From assembly GCA_030642465.1 (NCBI GenBank), contig DAOWNS010000075.1, positions 1 to 7,762 of the forward strand: a DNA stretch of 7,762 bases. Direction: 5' to 3'. Within the stretch, counting starts at the first letter, position 1; each line of letters starts with the position of its first letter. Made by a program: the position numbers and the translations under genes. Below the pieces are notes generated by a model that saw nothing but the letters and a program-made list of their open reading frames with translations, was not told the origin of the DNA and did no database searches. Positions 1-6,451 of the stretch are shown piece by piece. The stretch is from Candidatus Thorarchaeota archaeon (GTDB taxonomy: Archaea; Asgardarchaeota; Thorarchaeia; Thorarchaeales; Thorarchaeaceae).

Positions 1-1857
1 GTAGGGGGGATTCGAATCATTGATTCTAAGACCCTTGCCTTGTCGAATGTTGAAGATGCGCTGGAAGTTGTAGACACGTTCGCTCATCTGAACCAAATCA
101 TCACCGGAAACTTTTCTCCCAGTCATGGCTGTGAAGAATCTAGCGTAGAATGCTACATGGCCCGGAACCTTCGCGGGCTCATCGGTATCGGAGTTGTCAG
201 CTGGCACAACGTCGTTCCAAGGCAGCTTACAAAGACCATTCAAACCGAACCAAGTCCTCCACATTGGGAAGTAATGAAGTGCTTCTGCTTTATCTTCAAA
301 TGTTGGCATGTAATTGTGAACTTGATCGAGAAATATCAACCATGCTTCGTCGTGTTGTGGCCCCTTCAGCGTGAATCCATAACCGCCTTGCTGGGCAAGG
401 CTCTCTTTGGTCACATACTCTGAATACTCGAGACCCTTGTGTTCCATTCCTATATCCTGCATGACCTTCGTATCAACACCAAACTCCTTCCCAAAGTAGC
501 CCTTGAGATAGCGAGTTCCTTTGCCGAAATGCTTGCCACCGAAGCCCTTGCCTGTGGCCATCTCGTGTAGGATTGCAAGTACGTCATCCACTGCGCCCCA
601 GTTCAGCTTGTGGCCTCCCGTGGCCTTTTCGTCAATGTAGCCCTCCTCAAAGAGCTCCATAACAAAGGCCATAGTTGTACCGAAGCTGATTGTGTCAATT
701 CCATAAGCGTCAGCGTAGAAGTTAATTTCCGCAACATAGTGTGGGTCAAAAACTGCAATGTTGGAACCGCACCCTGCGATGGTTTCGTACTCGGGACCGT
801 CAACAACAACTTTCTTGCCCTTGAATGGGCCCGTCTTGGGAACGAATCCCACAATGCAATGCGAGCAGTTGATTGCGCACGGTCTCCAACAGCCATCCCA
901 ACCCTTGCCAACATCGCTGAATGTCTTCTCCCAGACATCTCCGAATAGAGCCTTGGCCTCGGGGTCGCTTCCGGTTCTAAAGTTGCGGGTTGGTAGAAGG
1001 TCGAACTCGTCCATAATTGAAGGTAAGTGAGCAGTTCCAACAACCCTCATTCTGTTTTGCTTAGGATCTAAATTGAGAATCTCCTTTGAGTGGTCTCGGC
1101 CTACCTGCTTGACACCCTCCTTGTCGTCAGGAGCGTTCATGTCTAGAGTGATCTTGCTAACTTTGGCAACAAGTGCCTTGACCTTTTTGTTCCTGAAAAC
1201 CGTACCAATCCCGCCTCGGCCTGCTTGCTTGTATCGGGGTAGGTTCCGCCTCATGTCCCACCATGAAAAATTCAGACATCCCATGTATGCGTGCTCTGCA
1301 GCGGGACCGGATGTAACAACTGACAAGTCCTTTCCTTCCTTCTCCGTGTGGCGTTCGGTGAGGACCCTTGTGATTTCATAGGCAGTATCGGGCAGGTCAG
1401 AAGCATCGTGAATTTCTATCTTGCCGTTATCCCCATCAATGTAGATGTAGATATCTTTCTTTGCTTTCCCCTGTATCTCAAGAGCATCGAAGCCAGCCAT
1501 CTTGAGGTTCGGACCAAAGTAGCCCCCCACGTTGCTATCTATAGGAATGCCTGTCATTGGTGAAATTGAAGTGACAATTGACTTTCCTGCACCTGGATAC
1601 TGAGTGACTCCACCCAGCGGTCCAGTGGCGATGCAGATTTCATTCTCGGGATCATCCCATTTCACAACCCGGTCCTTCGGAAGTCCGTTCCACATCAGCC
1701 AGAGATCGAAGCCCTTTCCGCCTGTGAAAATCTTCTTCATCTTCTCATCAACCGGCTTGATTTTGATTGTATTATCACTGACGTTGATGTAGAGGGTTTG
1801 GTTCGCGTAGCCGCGGCTTAGCTTCGGTATCTTGTATTCAAATTCCTTCAAGGTCAT
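1..1857 (-). CDS. aor: Aldehyde:ferredoxin oxidoreductase-family tungsten enzyme (C-terminus cut by window edge)
   Basis: The minus strand is open from the ATG at 1857 to base 1, giving 619 residues with no stop. AOR enzymes run about 600-650, so only the tail is missing. The family binds a bis-pterin tungsten cofactor and one [4Fe-4S] cluster and usually oxidises aldehydes to acids with ferredoxin; relatives include benzoyl-CoA reductase BamB. Visible hallmarks: N-terminal GGKG (46-49), QAGRGGIGTVF (211-221), GPEYET (354-359), DAYGIDTIS (383-391), a cysteine group C323, C327, C331, C334 and a distal C543 in GLCKLPW. The first cysteines are spaced CX3CX3C, unlike the usual CX2CX3C. In the second pterin motif, normally DxxGLC, Gly538 stands where Asp is expected. 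There is no signal peptide, so it is cytoplasmic. The start at 1857 gives an MTLKEF N-terminus that I recall as usual for Hdr-associated AORs. In-frame ATGs at 1869, 1929 and 1938 would add up to 27 unconserved-looking residues. It is divergent from the hdr operon, which may accept its electrons. Family sure; substrate unknown. Confidence 0.93.
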   Translation of the reverse strand, partial: MTLKEFEYKIPKLSRGYANQTLYINVSDNTIKIKPVDEKMKKIFTGGKGFDLWLMWNGLPKDRVVKWDDPENEICIATGPLGGVTQYPGAGKSIVTSISPMTGIPIDSNVGGYFGPNLKMAGFDALEIQGKAKKDIYIYIDGDNGKIEIHDASDLPDTAYEITRVLTERHTEKEGKDLSVVTSGPAAEHAYMGCLNFSWWDMRRNLPRYKQAGRGGIGTVFRNKKVKALVAKVSKITLDMNAPDDKEGVKQVGRDHSKEILNLDPKQNRMRVVGTAHLPSIMDEFDLLPTRNFRTGSDPEAKALFGDVWEKTFSDVGKGWDGCWRPCAINCSHCIVGFVPKTGPFKGKKVVVDGPEYETIAGCGSNIAVFDPHYVAEINFYADAYGIDTISFGTTMAFVMELFEEGYIDEKATGGHKLNWGAVDDVLAILHEMATGKGFGGKHFGKGTRYLKGYFGKEFGVDTKVMQDIGMEHKGLEYSEYVTKESLAQQGGYGFTLKGPQHDEAWLIFLDQVHNYMPTFEDKAEALHYFPMWRTWFGLNGLCKLPWNDVVPADNSDTDEPAKVPGHVAFYARFFTAMTGRKVSGDDLVQMSERVYNFQRIFNIRQGKGLRINDSNPPY

Positions 1858-2022
1858 CTTGCACACCATTCGGAGTAGATAGCACTTCAGACTGAGTTCA
1901 CAGTTTGCGCTAATCGCGGTTTGCCCCATGGCTCCCATTTGAGTCTTGCCTTTGGACTTCAGATAGGCTGCGAAGTTACTATTCTCTAGCTGCTTTCAGG
2001 TAGCCTCTGCCTAGTTGACTTT

Positions 2023-2034
2023 CATCGCTGCAAT
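2023..2034 (+). repeat. 12-bp direct repeat CATCGCTGCAAT, copy 1
   Basis: The same twelve bases recur exactly at 2175-2186, 152 bases away and on the same strand. Two identical 12-mers are unlikely by chance in a gap of this size. Possible paired regulator sites, one nearer each divergent gene. Confidence 0.4.
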
Positions 2035-2043
2035 TCAAGAATT
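2032..2043. repeat. 12-bp inverted repeat AATTC-AA-GAATT
   Basis: Five-base arms around a 2-base spacer, about 175 bases upstream of the AOR start on the minus strand. It overlaps the first copy of the direct repeat at 2023-2034. Possible operator for the AOR-type gene; weak on its own. Confidence 0.25.
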
Positions 2044-2106
2044 ACGGCACAGTTTCTAATCAACACGGAATAATGCTCAGATACAGACATTCTAGCTTGG
2101 AATCTT

Positions 2107-2116
2107 TTGAATTCAA
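2107..2116. repeat. 10-bp perfect palindrome TTGAATTCAA
   Basis: A ten-base perfect palindrome lies in the middle of the divergent gap. It shares the heptamer AATTCAA with the inverted repeat at 2032-2043. It is AT-rich and could be a regulator site or chance. Confidence 0.25.
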
Positions 2117-2161
2117 TCATTACCAGTCGAAAAGTGTTCCAAAGCGATTCCGGCAACATTA

Positions 2162-2174
2162 TTACAAAGTGTAA
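2162..2174. repeat. 13-bp inverted repeat, candidate operator
   Basis: TTACA-AAG-TGTAA is a perfect 5-base inverted repeat with a 3-base spacer, about 130 bases upstream of the hdrA1 start. The size and symmetry suit a dimeric regulator, but it is short enough to occur by chance. No second copy was seen. Confidence 0.35.
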
Positions 2175-2186
2175 CATCGCTGCAAT
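2175..2186 (+). repeat. 12-bp direct repeat CATCGCTGCAAT, copy 2
   Basis: Second exact copy of the 12-mer at 2023-2034. It directly abuts the TTACA-AAG-TGTAA inverted repeat, so the two may form one composite site. Confidence 0.4.
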
Positions 2187-2290
2187 GAACTGATGATGCT
2201 AAACATCGACCCAGTCATGTCCTCGTCTCTCTCAATCGCACATTACATGTCCGTGCAGTTGAAACGCTGGGTGATGGCGTCATCTGTCAA

Positions 2291-2296
2291 AAAGGA
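2291..2296 (+). promoter_or_regulatory. Ribosome binding site of hdrA1
   Basis: AAAGGA lies 7 bases before the ATG at 2304. Two other ATGs at 2297 and 2300 are out of frame with HdrA and too close to the site, so it supports 2304 as the start. Confidence 0.6.
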
Positions 2297-2303
2297 ATGA
2301 TGA

Positions 2304-5057
2304 ATGGTGACTACCGAACAGGAAACCAAGCCAAAAGCAGCACAAAGAAAAGGACGCAAGTCAACAAGTGCGCTGGTTGTGGGCGGCGGAGTAGCTGGAA
2401 TGCAGGCCGCTTTGGATATTGCGAGTCAAGGTTTCAAAGTTCATCTCCTTGAGAAGTCTTCGTCCATTGGCGGACGTATGGCTATGATAGACAAGACCTT
2501 TCCTACGCTGGATTGCTCCGCATGTATTCTCACTCCGCGTCTCAGCGAAGTGTCGCGCAACTCAGATATCAAAATGCACACTTATTCCGAGATCAAGTCG
2601 GTCGATCAGGATGATGGGAACTTCAAAGTTAAGATTCACAAGAGAGCCAGATATGTAGACGAAGACAAATGCTCTGGGTGTGCGGACTGCGTAACGGTTT
2701 GTCCGGTGGAGGTACCGAATGAGTTCGATCAGAATCTGGGTTTCAGGAAGGCAATTTATGTTCCCTTCCCGCAAGCGACTCCAAACGTGTACACCGTCGA
2801 TAAGAGAGGTGAGCCTGCTTGCAGAGCAACGTGTCCAGCAGAGGTAAATGCGCAGGGCTTCATTGCCATGATGCGACACGGGCGCTTTGAAGAGGGTTTG
2901 GAGATCGTAAGGCGCACAATTCCATTTGCTGGAGTGCTGGGCCGAGTCTGCATCAGTTTCTGTGAAGCCGAATGTGAGAGAGGAATGCTCGACCACAGTC
3001 TTAGCATCAGGAACCTACATCGATTCCTTGCAGACTATGAAATTGACCAAGGAACTGCGAAACCAGTAACGCCAAACATTACCAAGAAGGAGCGCGTCGC
3101 GGTTGTAGGTGGTGGTCCGGCTGGGATATCCTGTGCCTACCAATTGGCCATGATGGGTTATCCAGTTACGATTTTCGAATCGAAACCCAAACTTGGCGGT
3201 CTTCTTAGGTATTCAATTCCTGAGTACCGGTTACCAAGGGACATACTAGACATTGAAATTCAGAGAGTTATTGACTTGGGCGTTAAAGTGCGAGCCAATA
3301 CACACGTTAAGTCAATTAAGGGTCTTTTAGAGAAAAACTTCAAGGCAGTCTTTGTAGGAACGGGCGCGTCTCAGAGCAACAAGATTGGAGTCCCACACGA
3401 GGATGCTGAAGGTGTATACCATGCGATTGACTTCCTTGAGAGAGCGTCTACTGGCCAAGAAATCGCTTTGGGCGAGCGAGTAGCAGTGATAGGTGGTGGC
3501 GATGCAGCTGTTGATTCGGCAAGAGTTGCCAAGCGTCTGGGTGCGAAGGATGTTACACTAATTTATCGTCGGTCTCATGTCGAGATTCCAGCAATTCCTG
3601 GTGAAGTAGAAGATGCAAAAGAAGAGGGCATCAAGTTCATGCTGCTAACAAACCCCATTGAGATTCTTACAGCAACGAACCATGTGGCAGGTGTCAGATG
3701 CGTTAAGATGCGACTTGGCGAACCAGACCACTCAGGCAGACGTCGGCCGGTGCCAATCCCGAACTCAGAATTCACAATGGCTATTGACAGCATGATAATC
3801 GCGGTTGGTCAATCTGCTGATCTCAAAGGCGTGCAGAACGAGTGTGATTGCTCTGAATGGTCAACTGTTAATGCTGATCCAGTAACTCTTGCAACAAATA
3901 TCCCCGGAGTCTTTGCAGGAGGCGATGTTGTCACTGGGCCTCTAACAGTAGTCAAGGCTGTTGGCCATGGCAGGCAAGCTGCGATATCTATTGACCGATT
4001 CGTCAACGGAGTTGATCTGGCCGAAGGTAGACACAAGCAACTGCATCGAGTGCAATCATACGAAGTTGATAAGTCACACAAAGAACCTGAGGACCGAGCC
4101 GGAATGCCCAAGCAGAGCGTCGTCACTAGAACGCAAAACTTCAGCGAAGTAGAATTGGGATTCAGTGAGGCAACCGCAAGAGCAGAGGCTGAACGATGCT
4201 TGGAATGCGCTGTCTGCTGTGAGTGCCTGCAATGCGTTGCGGCATGCACTAGAGAGGCAATCGACCATAGCATGACAGATGAAGTCTTTGAACTTGAAGT
4301 TGGAGCGATAATCCTAGCCACTGGGTATAAGATGTTCGACGTTAGTGCATATCCGCAATTCGGGTATGGTAAGTATCAGAACGTTATTCATGCTATGGAG
4401 TACGAGCGTTTAATTAACGCAGCCGGGCCGACCGGAGGACATCTGATACGGCTTAGTGATGGAAAGATCCCGAACAGCATAGGATTCATTCAATGCGTTG
4501 GAGCACGAGACGTTCAGAAAGGTGTGCCCTACTGCTCGCGTGTATGTTGCATGTACGGAGTCAAAAACGCAGTTATGGCAAAAGAGCATCATCCGGAATC
4601 TAGCGTATCTGTCTATTATGCCGATATACGTGCCTTTGGAAAAGGCTTCGAAGAATTTTACGAAATGGCCAAGACACGGTTCGGCGTTAAGTTCATGCGG
4701 GGCCGAGTTGCAGAAGTCATGGAGGACAAGAACACTGGAAATCTCACGGTTCGAGTTGAGGATACTGAAACCGGAGAGCTGCATAATATTGAGCATGACT
4801 TGATCGTAATCAGTCCAGGTATCCAGCCTCCTGAAGGTCTTGAGGACCTCGCAGTTGAGCTGAACATGAGTCTGTCCGATGAGGGCTATGTGGATATCGC
4901 TGACAAGGTCATCACACCAGTGGACACATTTGTCCCTGGGGTGTTTGTGTGTGGATGCGCCGACGGCCCGAAAGACATCCCTGACTCTGTTTCAGCAGGA
5001 AGCGCCGCGGCAATGAGGGCTACGATTATTTTGGCGAATAATCAGAAGGTGAACTAG
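2304..5057 (+). CDS. hdrA: HdrA-like flavoprotein with an inserted GltD/NfnL-type NAD(P)H-dehydrogenase module
   Basis: 917 residues, cytoplasmic iron-sulfur flavoprotein. HdrA part 1 (about 22-166): FAD motif GGGVAGMQAALDIA, SIGGRMA, DCSAC (C71, C74) and a ferredoxin half-site C123, C126, C129, C133. Inserted module (about 167-637): cysteines 173, 177, 216, 220, 224, a second FAD motif VAVVGGGPAG (265-274), an NAD(P) motif VAVIGGGDAAVD (393-404) followed by YRR (421-423), as in NADPH-using GltD, and a closing flavin motif FAGGD (537-541). HdrA part 2 (about 638-917): C638, C641, C644, C648, then C731, C744, C748, C749 for the special HdrA cluster, with Glu701 and Lys754. HdrA is the bifurcating flavin subunit of heterodisulfide reductase; here NAD(P)H would feed or drain it directly (inference). 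Compared with methanogen HdrA (about 650 aa) it lacks the N-terminal and C-terminal iron-sulfur domains. First gene of the operon; its stop is 4 bases before hdrC. Reading it simply as a glutamate synthase small subunit is wrong: both HdrA halves are intact. Confidence 0.93.
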   Translation: MVTTEQETKPKAAQRKGRKSTSALVVGGGVAGMQAALDIASQGFKVHLLEKSSSIGGRMAMIDKTFPTLDCSACILTPRLSEVSRNSDIKMHTYSEIKSVDQDDGNFKVKIHKRARYVDEDKCSGCADCVTVCPVEVPNEFDQNLGFRKAIYVPFPQATPNVYTVDKRGEPACRATCPAEVNAQGFIAMMRHGRFEEGLEIVRRTIPFAGVLGRVCISFCEAECERGMLDHSLSIRNLHRFLADYEIDQGTAKPVTPNITKKERVAVVGGGPAGISCAYQLAMMGYPVTIFESKPKLGGLLRYSIPEYRLPRDILDIEIQRVIDLGVKVRANTHVKSIKGLLEKNFKAVFVGTGASQSNKIGVPHEDAEGVYHAIDFLERASTGQEIALGERVAVIGGGDAAVDSARVAKRLGAKDVTLIYRRSHVEIPAIPGEVEDAKEEGIKFMLLTNPIEILTATNHVAGVRCVKMRLGEPDHSGRRRPVPIPNSEFTMAIDSMIIAVGQSADLKGVQNECDCSEWSTVNADPVTLATNIPGVFAGGDVVTGPLTVVKAVGHGRQAAISIDRFVNGVDLAEGRHKQLHRVQSYEVDKSHKEPEDRAGMPKQSVVTRTQNFSEVELGFSEATARAEAERCLECAVCCECLQCVAACTREAIDHSMTDEVFELEVGAIILATGYKMFDVSAYPQFGYGKYQNVIHAMEYERLINAAGPTGGHLIRLSDGKIPNSIGFIQCVGARDVQKGVPYCSRVCCMYGVKNAVMAKEHHPESSVSVYYADIRAFGKGFEEFYEMAKTRFGVKFMRGRVAEVMEDKNTGNLTVRVEDTETGELHNIEHDLIVISPGIQPPEGLEDLAVELNMSLSDEGYVDIADKVITPVDTFVPGVFVCGCADGPKDIPDSVSAGSAAAMRATIILANNQKVN
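2802..4214 (+). other. GltD/NfnL-like module inserted within HdrA
   Basis: Residues 167-637 of the first HdrA have no counterpart in the second HdrA, where only three residues (152-154) stand between the same flanks. The flanks align without gaps: residues 22-166 with 7-151, and 638 onward with 155 onward. The module holds an N-terminal cysteine-rich helical part ending in GRVC...C...C (214-224), an FAD-binding Rossmann fold, an inserted NAD(P)-binding Rossmann fold, and a linker (about 571-630) ending in RCLEC (631-635). This is the domain order of glutamate synthase small subunits and NfnL. Confidence 0.88.
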
Positions 5058-5061
5058 AAAG

Positions 5062-5577
5062 ATGGATGAAGCGAAAACGGCTGCCAACACGCACGTGCCA
5101 TCCTCAAGCTTTGCTAAGGAAATTGAAGCTGAGCCTGGTGGTGAGGACATTGCTAAGTGTATTCAGTGTGGCATGTGCACGGCCAGCTGCATGGTCGCTA
5201 GTGTCACAGATAAGTACCGGCCACGAAAGCTGATTCAGATGATCCTTCTGGGTTTGAGAGAGGAAGTCCTAAGCAGTGACCTTCCTTGGCTCTGTATGAC
5301 TTGCCGGATGTGTGAAGAGCGTTGCCAAGAAGACGTTAACCTTGCTGAAATTTTCCATGCAGTTCGAGAGATAGCGGCGCGTGAGGGTCACATTCCACCG
5401 GCTTTCAAGAATGCCATAGACGTTGTCCTGAAAGACGGCTGGATGTTAGAGGATGCATATTCAGATTTCATCGAGGATGACAGAGATGACCTAGGCCTTG
5501 ACACCGAGCTTTCTTGGAACAAAAAGTTCGTTGCTAAGCTGAAGAAGAAATACTTCAAAGGAGAGTCCACTAAATGA
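5062..5577 (+). CDS. hdrC: HdrC-like iron-sulfur subunit
   Basis: 171 residues, soluble, with two four-cysteine [4Fe-4S] motifs: C33, C36, C39, C43 and C78, C81, C84, C88. This is the layout of HdrC, which wires electrons from HdrA to HdrB. YRPRKLIQMILLG between the motifs is typical of the family. The usual proline after the fourth cysteine is absent in both motifs (Met44, Gln89). The C-terminal part (about 125-171) is charged and lysine-rich at the very end, with no membrane segment, so this is the cytoplasmic HdrC type and not a membrane-bound DsrK- or HdrD-like fusion. AAGGTGA at 5046-5052 lies 9 bases before the ATG. Its stop overlaps the hdrB start in an ATGA, implying coupled translation. 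A generic ferredoxin-like succinate dehydrogenase subunit is the only alternative, and the neighbours argue against it. Confidence 0.93.
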   Translation: MDEAKTAANTHVPSSSFAKEIEAEPGGEDIAKCIQCGMCTASCMVASVTDKYRPRKLIQMILLGLREEVLSSDLPWLCMTCRMCEERCQEDVNLAEIFHAVREIAAREGHIPPAFKNAIDVVLKDGWMLEDAYSDFIEDDRDDLGLDTELSWNKKFVAKLKKKYFKGESTK

Positions 5578-6440
5578 AGGAGTTTGCGCTATACGCCGGT
5601 TGTACCACGCCAGTAAGGCTTCCTGCCTATGAGGCGTCAGTAACGAAGGTTCTTGAGAAACTTGGTGTGAAGCTCATTCCAATGAAGGATGTCAACTGCT
5701 GTGGTGCTCAATATATTGAATCTGTGAGCCACACCGCGTTTGCCGCTATGAGCGGCCGCATTCTTGCAATAGCTGAAAGCATGGGTAGGGATATCTTGGC
5801 AATCTGTGGGGCTTGTTCTGGGTCCTTGAAGATAGTCAAGCATGAACTGGACAATGACGAGAAGCTCAGAGCAGAAGTTAATGCATTGCTGGAAGACGAA
5901 GGGCTCAAGTATACCGGGACCGTGGAAGTGAAGCATCTGCTACAGGTCTTCAGAGAAGACATCGGATATGATGCCATTAAGGCGGCCATTGTAAAGCCCT
6001 ACAATGGAGTTCGTCTTGCAGCTCATTACGGTTGTCACGTTCTGCGCCCTCCCGAAATTGTTCATGTTGATGACCCGGAGAACCCAACAATAATTGACCG
6101 TATCGTCGAGATTGCTGGTGGTGTTGCAGTAGACTATACTGGTAAGACACGTTGCTGCGGAGGTCCCATGCTCGGCATAGATGAAGAACTTGCAGGCAAG
6201 ATTGGTACTGACAAGATTGACAACATACGAGCTGCTAACGTGGACGGGATTATCACTGCGTGCGGCTTTTGTGATATACAGCTCACGCAGGTGCAATTCG
6301 GGGACGGTACAGAGGGCAAGGAGAGGATACCTGTTCTGCAACTTACACAGTTTCTAGGTACAGCCTTGGGCATAGACGCAGAAGCTCTGGGTATCTCTTT
6401 GAATAAGATCAGTCCTGAACACATTTTGGCGATGCAATAG
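5574..6440 (+). CDS. hdrB: HdrB-like subunit with two complete CCG motifs
   Basis: 288 residues, the usual HdrB length. Two CCG domains are visible: C10, C42-C43, C78, C81, and C154, C194-C195, C230, C233. In methanogen HdrB these ten cysteines hold two non-cubane [4Fe-4S] clusters that cleave the CoM-S-S-CoB disulfide. The second gap of each motif is 34 residues, one short of the quoted CX31-39CCX35-36CXXC consensus. All ligands are kept, so a disulfide-reductase type of chemistry is plausible, but no CoM or CoB enzyme lies nearby and the true substrate is unknown. No signal peptide or membrane segment. The ATG sits in an ATGA overlap with hdrC, with GGAG at 5560-5563 ten bases upstream. HdrB is expected to contact HdrC, which links it to one of the two flanking HdrA proteins. 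Confidence 0.95.
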   Translation: MKEFALYAGCTTPVRLPAYEASVTKVLEKLGVKLIPMKDVNCCGAQYIESVSHTAFAAMSGRILAIAESMGRDILAICGACSGSLKIVKHELDNDEKLRAEVNALLEDEGLKYTGTVEVKHLLQVFREDIGYDAIKAAIVKPYNGVRLAAHYGCHVLRPPEIVHVDDPENPTIIDRIVEIAGGVAVDYTGKTRCCGGPMLGIDEELAGKIGTDKIDNIRAANVDGIITACGFCDIQLTQVQFGDGTEGKERIPVLQLTQFLGTALGIDAEALGISLNKISPEHILAMQ

Positions 6441-6451
6441 GAGAGAAATCA

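Larger units (their letters stand above)
1858..2303. promoter_or_regulatory. Divergent intergenic region between the AOR-type gene and the hdr operon
   Basis: These 446 bases separate two divergent transcription units, so both promoters should lie here. No convincing coding frame is present: in the AOR frame a stop lies at about 1995-1997, and the short open stretch from there to 1857 looks unlike AOR sequence. I could not place a confident archaeal BRE/TATA pair or a bacterial -35/-10 pair for either direction. The region holds three short perfect inverted repeats and one 12-base direct repeat, listed separately. An operator shared by both units is possible but unproven. Confidence 0.6.

Noticed and set aside
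40..1043. Several plus-strand frames and a second minus-strand frame of 70-146 codons
   Set aside because: They overlap the continuous AOR-family frame, which carries all the family motifs; their own translations show no recognisable domain and look like shadow frames.
1858..1938. N-terminal extension of the AOR-type protein from the ATG at 1938, 1929 or 1869
   Set aside because: The extra residues are cysteine- and leucine-rich and unlike AOR N-termini. MTLKEF at 1857 matches what I recall for the subfamily. Only a weak GGTG precedes it, so the choice is not certain.
2041..2303. Archaeal TATA box or bacterial -35/-10 promoter for the hdr operon
   Set aside because: Only loose AT-rich matches such as the bases around 2156-2164 were seen; none has a convincing partner element.
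2304..5057. Chimeric misassembly of an hdrA and a gltD gene
   Set aside because: The frame is open throughout, the HdrA halves resume exactly at the position expected from the paralogue, and the RCLEC seam looks like a settled junction. An assembly join cannot be fully excluded without reads.
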